DNA of 64,000 nt from Pseudomonas lundensis. Lineage in GTDB: Bacteria; Pseudomonadota; Gammaproteobacteria; Pseudomonadales; Pseudomonadaceae. The stretch is from assembly GCF_001042985.1 (NCBI RefSeq), contig NZ_JYKY01000017.1, forward strand, positions 48,865-112,864. The letters run 5' to 3'. Made by a program: the position numbers and the translations under genes. The first letter of the stretch is position 1; every line of letters begins with the position of its first letter. Shown here piece after piece: positions 1 to 8,008 of this stretch. The notes below the pieces were generated by a model. That model worked only from the letters and a program-made list of their open reading frames with translations. It had not been told where the DNA came from and did not search any database.

Positions 1-505
1 TGCGTTTGTTCGCAGCGGCGACGAACACCCGCCCTGCGCCATGCCTGGCTAAATGTGACCCAGCGACGCTGGCTTACATTGAAACAGGAACAGACCCTAG
101 CCTTATCGGCAGCAAAATCAGGACCTTGACCCCCTGCGCCAAACCGCCACACAAAGTGCTGGCACTTTAACATCATCCAGTGCCATTATTGCTGCCTGCG
201 CTTGACCCGAGCCCCCTCACCTTTCTCCCTCGCGGGCCCCTCCTAAGGGATTCCCTGAGCAGCACTCAGGAAGGCCCTGATATTCGTGCTATTCGATTGC
301 CATTATTGTGACCCCCTTCGCATTATATGAATCACGGCAGGAACTTTTTATTACTGAAACAGCGCTGTCTTGTGCCGTGAGGTGCATATCTGCGCACCGT
401 GCTTTTTAAAACTTACGAAGCGAACACATCCACTGCTGACACCCAAAAAGTTGCACTTAAAGTCACCCAAAACGCTGATCCAGTTGCCATGCTCATGGGT
501 GGCTT
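1..505. other. Non-coding left edge of window
   Basis: No convincing gene is visible. One frame is open from the left edge to a stop near base 52 and could be the last residues of a gene that begins outside the window, but it is too short to identify. An 11-base direct repeat, TGCCATTATTG, occurs at 181-191 and 298-308. A short inverted repeat (CCTGAG at 253-258, CTCAGG at 265-270) lies between the two copies. The region probably contains the promoter of the downstream Hpt-like gene, but I cannot place its elements. Confidence 0.5.
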
Positions 506-562
506 TTGCACGATGAGCCCGGACATTTACTTAAAAGGCGTTCCAGAAGAGTGAGAATAAGC

Positions 563-991
563 ATGTTCAATGGCAATGACCGGCCATTAGCGCTAGCCGA
601 CTTTTTAATCGAAGCTCAGGTGTTATTGACCACCGCAGAAGAATGCCTGACTCACTTGCGACTGATTCACCACGACGACGACGCGATCGACTGCATGGTC
701 AAGACCCTCTCCAGGCTGGAGAAACGCGCCAAAGCGTTGACCATCACGCCCATTGCAGGCTTTTGCCAAACCCTGCGCAGCTTGCTCAGGCAGGCAAGAA
801 ACCTGGGCGCCCTGCACGAACCAACGGTCGAGATCCTGAAGGACTGCTTCAGTCTGCTGGCCTGGCAGGTTGAGTTGATAGACCCCCACACGGGCCAACT
901 GACCCTCGATGACAGTGAACAAAAGCTGCTGATTACCTCTTTCACCGAACAGATCGAAGCCATGCAAACGGCTCCGCCGCCCCTCGGCTAG
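563..991 (+). CDS. Degenerate Hpt-like helical protein
   Basis: A 142-residue soluble, all-helical protein. Its pattern resembles the CheA-type histidine phosphotransfer (Hpt) domain: an N-terminal FLIEAQ..L..AEE helix, then paired amphipathic helices. In my alignment by eye the usual phosphoacceptor motif (HxxKG) is replaced by SRLEKRA, so it should not accept phosphate. I chose the ATG at 563 because it follows a purine-rich stretch and the domain begins there; an ATG at 506 would add 19 basic residues. It precedes a two-component pair on the same strand by about 400 bases. Function is unknown; a docking or inhibitory role is speculation. Confidence 0.6.
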   Translation: MFNGNDRPLALADFLIEAQVLLTTAEECLTHLRLIHHDDDAIDCMVKTLSRLEKRAKALTITPIAGFCQTLRSLLRQARNLGALHEPTVEILKDCFSLLAWQVELIDPHTGQLTLDDSEQKLLITSFTEQIEAMQTAPPPLG

Positions 992-1404
992 CCTCGTCCG
1001 CCGCCTTCTCCCGGTCTATTTATTCAACGCCCGGCAGAAAGACAGCGTGCGGTGAATACATCATATGTCGATCATCTTGTAAGTTAATTCGCATATCAGA
1101 CTATAGGCGCCGTTCAGGTGTTTGCAGTTAAGCGCCAACTAAGCTATCGACTTATTTCCTATTTAAGCGCGCACGCAAAACCTGTAATACGCCAACTAAC
1201 ACCGCTGTGCAGGGCGCCATTTAAATTGCGTCAAAGGCGACCCGCTTTAAATGAAGTGATACCATGCGCGCCGATCGTTGAGCCGGACGTCTGTGTCGCA
1301 GATCCGTTCAGGCTTCGCATCAACCATGAACGTTGATCCCGTTAACTCTTTACCTGCCAGCCATCTGCCAGGTCCTTCAGCGAACACCTTTGGCTCCACA
1401 CGCT
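992..1404. other. Intergenic region before sensor kinase
   Basis: About 410 bases separate the Hpt-like gene from the sensor kinase start chosen here. The stretch around 1040-1110 is A/T-rich and probably carries a promoter. A small open frame at 1118-1336 (GTG start) has no recognisable protein features and I do not call it. The kinase frame is open upstream to 1333, so an earlier start is possible. Confidence 0.4.
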
Positions 1405-2295
1405 ATGCACGCCAGTCTCAAGTCATTCAAGCCTTTGTGCCCAACGGGTAAAACCGCTCGCCGGCTGACGGCAGCGCTTTGTCTTTGCTCTGCACTTTCA
1501 AGCCTCATCGTCTACTGGACCTGCGACGCATTGCCCACCCCGTTGATGCTGCTCGACCTGACCGCCCTGGCCAGCGTCGGGTGGCTGCTGCGGGACTCGC
1601 GCCACGCCATCCAGCTGCAACCCAAAGAACTGGCGGCCCGCATGATCGAAGTGCAGGAAAACGAACGCCAGCACTTGAGCCGCGAACTGCATGACGACAT
1701 TGGCCAATTGCTGACCGCCGCCACCCTGCAAACCCGCTGGCTGCAACGCCGGGTTCCCGACGACTTGCAAGCGCACTGCCTGAGCCTGTGCACGTTGCTG
1801 GAAGAAACCCTGGCCAAGGTGCGCGATGTGTCCGCGGCGTTCAATCCACGCCAGATTGCCAGTCTCGGTATCGAAGTCAGCCTGCGGGCACATTTGATCA
1901 AGACCCTCGAAAACGCTTCGCTGGGCTGGACCTTCGAGTGCCACCCGCGTTTGAGCGATATTCAGGAGGAGATGGCGGTGGTCATCTTTCGCGTCACCCA
2001 GGAGTCCGTCACCAATGTGCTGCGCCATGCCAGGGCCAGCAACCTGCTGGTGCAACTGCGGCGCCAGGCTGACGGCCTGCAGTTGAGCGTGCGCGATGAT
2101 GGCGTCGGCTTTGTCCCCGCCAGCAACCCCGCAGCGGCCGGGCAACGCGGCATGGCCGGGATGCTGGAACGGGTCGCGCAACTCGGTGGCACCCTGCGCG
2201 TGATCAGCGAACCCGGCGCGGGCGCCCACATTGACGTGTTATTGCCCTGGCCCCGGCGCACGCGGCAACGGGCACAGCTGGGCCCAACCTCATGA
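1405..2295 (+). CDS. Two-component sensor histidine kinase (HisKA_3, NarX/UhpB type)
   Basis: A membrane-bound histidine kinase of 296 residues. Two hydrophobic segments (about residues 20-60) leave almost no periplasmic loop, so it probably senses through the membrane or a partner. The HisKA_3 dimerisation motif SRELHDDIGQ carries the phosphoacceptor His96. The N box (QESVTNVLRHA) and the DDGVGF G box of the ATPase domain follow. The ATG at 1405 is chosen because the transmembrane region starts shortly after it. It overlaps the response regulator gene by four bases, so the two are co-translated and should form a phosphorelay pair. The signal is unknown. Confidence 0.88.
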   Translation: MHASLKSFKPLCPTGKTARRLTAALCLCSALSSLIVYWTCDALPTPLMLLDLTALASVGWLLRDSRHAIQLQPKELAARMIEVQENERQHLSRELHDDIGQLLTAATLQTRWLQRRVPDDLQAHCLSLCTLLEETLAKVRDVSAAFNPRQIASLGIEVSLRAHLIKTLENASLGWTFECHPRLSDIQEEMAVVIFRVTQESVTNVLRHARASNLLVQLRRQADGLQLSVRDDGVGFVPASNPAAAGQRGMAGMLERVAQLGGTLRVISEPGAGAHIDVLLPWPRRTRQRAQLGPTS

Positions 2296-2951
2296 CCTGC
2301 AATCTGCTGCTGGTGGATGACCACCTGTTGATTCGCGCCGGGGTCAAGGCGCTGGTCAACGACTTGCCGGGCTACGCGGTGATTGGCGAAGTCGAGGATG
2401 GCGGGCAACTGGTGGAGGCCGCCGAGCGACTTCAGCCGGACATCATTCTGCTGGACTTGTCGATGCGCCATACCGGCGGCCTCGAAGCCCTGCGTCAACT
2501 CAAGGCGGTTCTGCCACACAGCAGCGTGCTGATCCTGTCGATGCACACCGACCCGCACCTGATCATGCAAACCCTGGAAAGCGGCGCCCACGGTTACCTG
2601 CTCAAGGACACCAGTGCCGTGGAACTCGAACAGGCGCTGGGCGCGCTGCGCAACAATGAGCGCTACCTGAGCCCGGCCATTGCCCATACCGTGATCAATC
2701 AGGCGCTCAACCGCGGCCCTGACCCGTGCGCGACCCAGGCCCGGCAGCACAACCTGACAGAGCGTCAACTGGAGATCCTGCGCCTGATCGTGCGCGGCAA
2801 GTCCACCCGCGAAATTGCCTGCGGCCTCGGCCTGAGCATCAAAACCGTCGAAACCCACCGCGCCCAGGTCATGAAGCGTTTGCAGATCCATGACGTGGCC
2901 GGGCTGGTGCTGTTTGCCGTACGCGAGCAAATCATCAGCCTTGATGACTGA
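2292..2951 (+). CDS. NarL/FixJ-family response regulator
   Basis: A 219-residue response regulator. The receiver domain (about 1-120) has the DD acidic pair at residues 9-10, phosphoacceptor Asp55 in IILLDLSM and the conserved Lys in GYLLKDTS. The C-terminal LuxR-type helix-turn-helix (about 150-210) begins LTERQLEILRL and contains SIKTVETHRAQV. The gene overlaps the upstream kinase gene by four bases, which identifies the partner. Its 3' end overlaps the convergent yegS gene by 17 bases. Targets cannot be read from the sequence. Confidence 0.92.
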   Translation: MTCNLLLVDDHLLIRAGVKALVNDLPGYAVIGEVEDGGQLVEAAERLQPDIILLDLSMRHTGGLEALRQLKAVLPHSSVLILSMHTDPHLIMQTLESGAHGYLLKDTSAVELEQALGALRNNERYLSPAIAHTVINQALNRGPDPCATQARQHNLTERQLEILRLIVRGKSTREIACGLGLSIKTVETHRAQVMKRLQIHDVAGLVLFAVREQIISLDD

Positions 2952-3834
2952 CCAGCGGCGAATCGTCGGGCAAATGCACCTGCAAAGCGCCCTGACGCAC
3001 TGAGAACCGGCTCGCTTCCTGCGCCATCGGCTCGCCGTCGAGGTTAATCGACAGCCCTTGCGCCGACGTGATTTTCACCCATGGCAGGCGTGCCCGGACA
3101 AACAGGTTGTCCATGCCCCAGCCCCCTTCCATCAGGCCCTTGAGGGTGCCGACCACTTCCTGCGGTGCAGGCAAGATGCTGATGTCCAGCAAGCCATCAT
3201 CGGCCACCGCCGAGGGGCACAACTCATGGCCGCCCCCGGCCTGACGACCATTCCCAATGCCCAGCGCCAACAGATCGCCTTTCCAGTGAAAATCGGGGCC
3301 TTGCAATTCAGCGTAGGCCGCGTGCAACTCACTGAAGCGTGACAGGCCGGTAAACAGATAAGCCGCCCCGCCCAGCACCTTTTTCAAGTCCTCGGACGTA
3401 TTGGCCGTCACCTGACTGCCAAAGCCGCCCGTGGCCATGTTCAAGAACAGTTCGCCGTCAGCATCGCCCAGGTCAATGCGCCGGGTCGGGGCATCCAGCA
3501 GTGCCAGCGCGTGCAGTGGCTCCAGCGGTACGCCGGCAGCCCGCGCAAAATCGTTGGCAGTGCCCAAGGGCAGCAGCACCAGGCTCGCCTGCGCATCCGC
3601 TTTGGCCATCGCCTCGGCAATATCGCGCAGGGTGCCGTCTCCCCCTCCGGCAATCAGGTGGGTATACCCCGCGTCGAGCGCTTCGTGCACCAGACGCTGC
3701 GCATCCCCCGCTTCCCAGGTCAGCCGCACCGCCAGCTCCCAGCCTTGCGCCCGCTGGTGTTCAACAGCAGCCCGCACGTCTTCGTTGAGTGCCTGCTTGC
3801 CATGCAAGATTAAAAAGGCCTTTGCTGCGCTCAT
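2935..3834 (-). CDS. yegS: Lipid kinase YegS
   Basis: A 299-residue member of the diacylglycerol/sphingosine kinase family that phosphorylates membrane lipids using ATP. The diagnostic nucleotide-binding motif GGGDGTLRD lies near residue 65, followed by LPLGTANDFARA. The C-terminal substrate-binding half has the family motifs GNGRQAGGG and DDGLLD. Length fits E. coli YegS (about 300). The gene is convergent with the response regulator gene and overlaps its end. Its start faces the psl promoter region across about 415 bases, so the region probably contains divergent promoters. The physiological substrate in Pseudomonas is not established from sequence. Confidence 0.93.
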   Translation of the reverse strand: MSAAKAFLILHGKQALNEDVRAAVEHQRAQGWELAVRLTWEAGDAQRLVHEALDAGYTHLIAGGGDGTLRDIAEAMAKADAQASLVLLPLGTANDFARAAGVPLEPLHALALLDAPTRRIDLGDADGELFLNMATGGFGSQVTANTSEDLKKVLGGAAYLFTGLSRFSELHAAYAELQGPDFHWKGDLLALGIGNGRQAGGGHELCPSAVADDGLLDISILPAPQEVVGTLKGLMEGGWGMDNLFVRARLPWVKITSAQGLSINLDGEPMAQEASRFSVRQGALQVHLPDDSPLVSHQG

Positions 3835-4092
3835 TCATCGTCCCTCAAACAGTGAGTCTGGTGGGTTGGACAACAGCCAGATGAAAACGGCCTGTTGTTT
3901 TTTTAAAAGCGCATCGGCCCGGTCTACACGGTTCAAAACACGATTGAAAAAACGGATCAAAAATTTGTATTCGCGACAATCTGTTTCATGTTCTTTACTA
4001 CTGTTCATTCGCTGATAAAGCCCCGCCTGACGCCTGCCAAACGCCGAAATACAAGGGTTTCAGCTTTGTTGTCACACAAAAAACAATCGCGT

Positions 4093-4099
4093 CTACACT
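4093..4099 (+). promoter_or_regulatory. Candidate RpoS-type -10 element for psl operon
   Basis: CTACACT matches the sigma-S extended -10 consensus CTATACT at six of seven positions. It lies about 150 bases before pslA with no convincing -35 hexamer upstream. In P. aeruginosa psl transcription is reported to depend on RpoS, which makes this plausible. The assignment is inference from one short motif. Confidence 0.35.
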
Positions 4100-4176
4100 G
4101 CTGATCAGACGCAAAACACCAAGTAAAGAGTGATCAAAAACCACCGCAGATTCAGCGTCTGCTGGCTATCTGACGT

Positions 4177-4205
4177 AAAGCAGCATGGATGAATGGCATT
4201 GCTTT
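4177..4205 (+). promoter_or_regulatory. Candidate RsmA/CsrA-binding hairpin in psl leader
   Basis: AAAGCA (4177-4182) can pair with TGCTTT (4200-4205). The intervening loop contains CATGGATG (4184-4191), an exact match to the CANGGAYG core bound by RsmA/CsrA. It lies about 60 bases before the pslA start. In P. aeruginosa the pslA leader is a known RsmA target. Here the site does not overlap the ribosome binding site, so control would have to act at a distance or together with a second GGA near the start codon. Confidence 0.4.
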
Positions 4206-4250
4206 GCAGTCCGCGCCGTCGACAGGGGGCGCGATTAAGAAGGGATCCTT

Positions 4251-5687
4251 ATGCGCTTGCAGCCCGTTGACAGCTTGTCCCTCACCCGCCCGAGCATGGT
4301 CGAGTACTTCTTGTTCGCCATTCGCGTGGTGCACGGCCTCACCGCCATCCTGCCCGGCCTGTTACTGCTGTTTTATTTGCGTGAGCAGCACCCGGAAACC
4401 ACCAAAAGCTATTTCGCCGTGCTGATATTTTTCGGGGTGGTGAGCGTGCTGTTTTTCCAGGCGCTGGGGGTCTACGCCGAAAACATCTTCAGCAACCGCT
4501 GGCGCCTGCAACTCACCTTGTTCGCCTGGTCGGCGGCGTTTTGCCTGCTGTTGTTCATGCACCGCGCGCTGGACCTGTTCAACTACATCAGCAACGCCGA
4601 ATTACTGGTGTGGTACCTCGGCAGCCTGCTGCTGTTCGGGGTCGAGCGGATGATTTTGCTGACCCTGTTCAAACGCCTGATGAGCCGCGGGATCTTCTTG
4701 CAACAGGCGGTCATTTTGGGTGCCACCGAAAACGGCGTGCGCCTGGCCGAATACCTGGCCCAGCATCAGGACATCCGCAGCGGGGTGATCGGTTTTATCG
4801 ATGACCGCATGGCCCGCCTGCCCGACACCGTGGCCCACCTGCCGGTGCTCGGCAACACTCAGGACCTGGAAAAAATGATCCGCGAAGAGCGCGTCACGCA
4901 GATTCTGGTGGCGCTGCCCTGGTCGGCTGAAAACCGTCTGGATTACATCATCCGCAACCTGCGCAAGTTCCCGGTGAACGTACTGCTGGTGCCGGACATG
5001 ATCGCCTTTCGGCATGCCCACAACCGCATCAGCGAAGTGGCCAACCTGCCGATGTTCAACGCCTCTGAAGTGCCCTTGCGCGGTTGGTCGCCGGTGTTCA
5101 AGCGCATTGAAGACATGGTGCTGTCGAGCGTCGCACTGATCCTGCTGTCGCCGGTCATGCTGCTGGTGGCGCTGGCGATCAAACTCGATTCGCCGGGCCC
5201 GGTGCTGTTCCGGCAAAAGCGTTATGGCTACAACAACCGGTTGATCGAAGTGTTCAAGTTTCGCTCGATGTACCAGAACCAGTCAGACTTCACCGCCGAC
5301 AAACAAACCACCCGGGGCGACCCGCGAGTGACCCGGGTCGGGCGTTTTATCCGCAAAACCAGCCTTGATGAACTCCCGCAGCTGTTCAACGTCTTCGCCG
5401 GCAGCATGTCGATGGTGGGTCCGCGCCCGCACGCCACGGCCACCAAGGCCGCCGGCATTTTGTTCGAAGAAGCGGTGCAGGAATACACCGCGCGCCATCG
5501 GGTCAAGCCCGGCATCACCGGCTGGGCGCAGATCAACGGGTATCGCGGCGAAACCGACACCTTGGAAAAAATCGAAAAACGTGTCGAGTTCGACCTCGAA
5601 TACATCGAAAACTGGTCGGTCTGGTTCGACCTGTACATTTTGTTCCGCACGGTTCCGGTGGTCATCCTGACAAAAGAGGCGTTTTGA
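4251..5687 (+). CDS. pslA: Psl undecaprenyl-phosphate sugar phosphotransferase PslA
   Basis: A 478-residue polyprenyl glycosylphosphotransferase of the WcaJ/WbaP class. It should start Psl repeat-unit assembly by moving a sugar-1-phosphate onto undecaprenyl phosphate in the inner membrane. Four N-terminal hydrophobic helices (about 20-130) and a CoA-binding-like middle domain precede the catalytic bacterial sugar transferase domain. That domain opens at [13 protein letters not shown] and includes [13 protein letters not shown] and [14 protein letters not shown]. It is the first gene of the operon, starts at an ATG with a good ribosome binding site, and its stop codon directly abuts the ATG of pslB. 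Confidence 0.93.
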   Translation: MRLQPVDSLSLTRPSMVEYFLFAIRVVHGLTAILPGLLLLFYLREQHPETTKSYFAVLIFFGVVSVLFFQALGVYAENIFSNRWRLQLTLFAWSAAFCLLLFMHRALDLFNYISNAELLVWYLGSLLLFGVERMILLTLFKRLMSRGIFLQQAVILGATENGVRLAEYLAQHQDIRSGVIGFIDDRMARLPDTVAHLPVLGNTQDLEKMIREERVTQILVALPWSAENRLDYIIRNLRKFPVNVLLVPDMIAFRHAHNRISEVANLPMFNASEVPLRGWSPVFKRIEDMVLSSVALILLSPVMLLVALAIKLDSPGPVLFRQKRYGYNNRLIEVFKFRSMYQNQSDFTADKQTTRGDPRVTRVGRFIRKTSLDELPQLFNVFAGSMSMVGPRPHATATKAAGILFEEAVQEYTARHRVKPGITGWAQINGYRGETDTLEKIEKRVEFDLEYIENWSVWFDLYILFRTVPVVILTKEAF

Positions 5688-7145
5688 ATGAGCACACTCA
5701 TTCCGTGCATTATCGCCGGCGGTGCTGGCACACGACTGTGGCCTGTTTCACGGGAGGCCATGCCCAAGCCGTTTATGCGCCTGCCGGACGGTGAAAGCCT
5801 GCTGCAAAAGACCTTCCGGCGCGCCACTGGCTTGCGCGATGTGGGCCAACTGCTGACCGTGACCAACCGCGAGGTGTTTTTTCGCACCCTCGACGACTAC
5901 CGGCAACTGAACAAAGGGGGCGTCGAATTGGACTTCATCCTCGAACCCTTTGGCCGCAACACTGCCCCCGCCATTGCCGCCGCAACCCTGCACGTGGCAC
6001 AGCGCTATGGCGAAGACGCGCAATTGCTGGTACTGCCTGCCGACCACCTGATTAAAGACATCGAGGCGTTCGCCAAGGCCGTCGACAATGCTCGCCAATT
6101 GGCCGATGAAGGCTGGCTGGTAACGTTTGGCATCGTGCCAACCAAGGCAGAAACCGGCTTCGGCTACATCGAAAAAGGCCCTGCGCTGAGCAGCGAAGCC
6201 TATGAAGTGGCCCGCTTCGTGGAGAAACCCGATGCCGCCACCGCGCAGCAGTATCTGGACGGCGGTTTGCACCTGTGGAATGGCGGCATGTTCTGCATGC
6301 GCGTCGACAGTGTGCTGCGTGAGTTCAAGGCCTACGCCCCCGACGTACTGACGGCGGTCAGCCATTGCCTGGAACACAGCCAGGTGTTTCAGGGCAAACA
6401 GGAAATCCACCTCGAACTGGACAGCACCACCTTCGCCCTGGCCCCGGACATTTCCATCGATTACGCGTTGATGGAGCGCTCGAAAAAGGTCGCCGTGGTG
6501 CCCTGCAATTTGGGCTGGAGTGACATCGGCTCGTGGGAAGCGGTGCGCGAACTCAGCCCGGCTGACGCCAATGGCAATCAGTGCAACGGCGAAAACGTGC
6601 TGCATGACGTACACAACTGCTACATCGATTCGCCCAAGCGTCTGGTGGGCGGGGTCGGGCTCAATGACCTGATCATCATTGACACCCCGGACGCCCTGCT
6701 GATCGCTGACGCCAAGCGCAGCCAGGACGTGAAATACATCGCCCAGACCCTCAAGCGCCAGGGCCATGACGCTTATCGCTTGCACCGCACCGTCACCCGG
6801 CCGTGGGGCACCTACACCGTGCTCGAAGAAGGCCGCCGCTTCAAAATCAAACGCATCGTGGTCAAGCCGCAGGGCACGTTGTCCCTGCAAATGCACCACC
6901 ACCGCAGCGAACACTGGATCGTGGTCAGCGGCATGGCCAAGGTCACCAATGGCGACGATGAATTTCTGCTCGACACCAACGAGTCCACCTTCATCAAACC
7001 CGGCAAGACCCACCGTCTGGTCAACCCCGGGGTGGTTGACCTGGTGATGATCGAAGTGCAGAGCGGCGAATACCTGGGGGAAGACGACATCGTGCGTTTT
7101 ACTGACATCTACGGACGTGTGCCGGTCGACGCCAGCAAAAACTGA
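5688..7145 (+). CDS. pslB: Mannose-1-P guanylyltransferase / mannose-6-P isomerase PslB
   Basis: A 485-residue bifunctional enzyme that supplies GDP-mannose for Psl. The N-terminal nucleotidyltransferase domain opens with [16 protein letters not shown], which carries the pyrophosphorylase signature, and has the FVEKPD motif. The C-terminal cupin domain (about 350-480) starts at [12 protein letters not shown] and has the metal-site motif [10 protein letters not shown] of the type II phosphomannose isomerase. Length matches the AlgA/WbpW/PslB family (about 480). The gene begins directly after the pslA stop. In P. aeruginosa pslC follows; here pslD does, and pslC lies at the far end of the operon. 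Confidence 0.93.
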   Translation: MSTLIPCIIAGGAGTRLWPVSREAMPKPFMRLPDGESLLQKTFRRATGLRDVGQLLTVTNREVFFRTLDDYRQLNKGGVELDFILEPFGRNTAPAIAAATLHVAQRYGEDAQLLVLPADHLIKDIEAFAKAVDNARQLADEGWLVTFGIVPTKAETGFGYIEKGPALSSEAYEVARFVEKPDAATAQQYLDGGLHLWNGGMFCMRVDSVLREFKAYAPDVLTAVSHCLEHSQVFQGKQEIHLELDSTTFALAPDISIDYALMERSKKVAVVPCNLGWSDIGSWEAVRELSPADANGNQCNGENVLHDVHNCYIDSPKRLVGGVGLNDLIIIDTPDALLIADAKRSQDVKYIAQTLKRQGHDAYRLHRTVTRPWGTYTVLEEGRRFKIKRIVVKPQGTLSLQMHHHRSEHWIVVSGMAKVTNGDDEFLLDTNESTFIKPGKTHRLVNPGVVDLVMIEVQSGEYLGEDDIVRFTDIYGRVPVDASKN

Positions 7146-7212
7146 CTCAGGTTTTCCATTTGCCCAACACCCGCAAGGGAGCTGTGACCATGCATGCCAG
7201 GAAGCGCGAACA

Positions 7213-7989
7213 ATGAAAAAAATCCTGTTGCTGTTGAGTGCCGTGTTGTTGAGTGCGTGCGGCTTGCCGTCCAAAGTGACACTGCCGGACGATGACGTCC
7301 TGCGCGAAGGCCACCGCGCCGGGCAAGCCCTGGCCGGAAAACCCTTACCCCTTGAACGCATCCGGGCAGGCGACACCTTGCGCATTGTGCGCAACACCGG
7401 TGAAGCGCCGTCGATCTCGGCATTCACTGCCAATTCGATCTACGAACTGACACTGTTCAACGTGCGCACCGACGGCACGTTTTCTTACCCCTACATCGGC
7501 AGCGTCAAGGCAGCGGGCTTGACCCCCGACCAACTGACGGCCGTGCTGGAGAAGAAGCTGACCCACGTCTATCAAGACCCGTCGCTGACCATCAACTTCT
7601 CGCAAACCCCGAGCAACACCGTGTACGTGGGCGGCGCGGTGCAAAACCCGGCCACCCTACAAGTCAACATCGCCACCACCCTGGAACAGGCCATCGTCGG
7701 CGCCGGGGGCGTGCTGCCCGTGGGCGACAGCAACAACGTGGCACTGCTGCGTCAGGAAGACGACGGACGCTACAACACGTATTTCTTCGATTACAAAAAC
7801 TCCATCGCGCGGGGCAACAGCATGCAGGCACCGGTTTTGCTGCAGCGCGGCGACGTTGTGTTTGTGCCCAAGTCGTCAGTGGGCAATGGCATCGAGTGGG
7901 TCGACCTTTACCTCAACCAATTGATTCCGTTCACCAAGTCAATTGGCATCGGGGCGTCCTACGAACTGCGTAAAAACGACAATAACTAA
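7213..7989 (+). CDS. pslD: Psl outer-membrane export lipoprotein PslD
   Basis: A 258-residue polysaccharide export protein of the Wza family. A signal peptide ends in the lipobox LLSAC, so the mature protein is lipid-anchored at Cys. The polysaccharide export domain begins near RIRAGDTLRI and is followed by SLBB-type regions (YVGGAVQNPAT). It should form or gate the outer-membrane exit for Psl. The ATG at 7213 is chosen because it gives a standard lipoprotein signal after AGGAAG; the frame is open further upstream. It is slightly over 60 bases from pslB, the widest gap in the operon. Confidence 0.92.
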   Translation: MKKILLLLSAVLLSACGLPSKVTLPDDDVLREGHRAGQALAGKPLPLERIRAGDTLRIVRNTGEAPSISAFTANSIYELTLFNVRTDGTFSYPYIGSVKAAGLTPDQLTAVLEKKLTHVYQDPSLTINFSQTPSNTVYVGGAVQNPATLQVNIATTLEQAIVGAGGVLPVGDSNNVALLRQEDDGRYNTYFFDYKNSIARGNSMQAPVLLQRGDVVFVPKSSVGNGIEWVDLYLNQLIPFTKSIGIGASYELRKNDNN

Positions 7990-8008
7990 TCGCCAAAGGA
8001 CTGCAGAC

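Larger units (their letters stand above)
3835..4250. promoter_or_regulatory. yegS-pslA divergent control region
   Basis: This 416-base non-coding region separates the divergent yegS and psl genes and is A/T-rich compared with its flanks. It contains a possible RpoS-type -10 (4093-4099) and a hairpin with a CsrA/RsmA-like GGA motif (4177-4205), both listed separately. pslA is preceded by an AAGGGA-type ribosome binding site at about 4238-4243. The implied leader is roughly 145 bases long. I could not identify FleQ or AmrZ sites by eye. Confidence 0.6.

Noticed and set aside
1118..1336. 72-codon open frame before the sensor kinase
   Set aside because: GTG start, no ribosome binding site, unusual composition and no recognisable similarity.
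5748..7433. 561-codon open frame antisense to pslB and pslD
   Set aside because: It mirrors the GC-rich codon pattern of the opposite genes, has no recognisable domain, and its composition (many His, Gln, Val, Gly) is typical of an antisense shadow.
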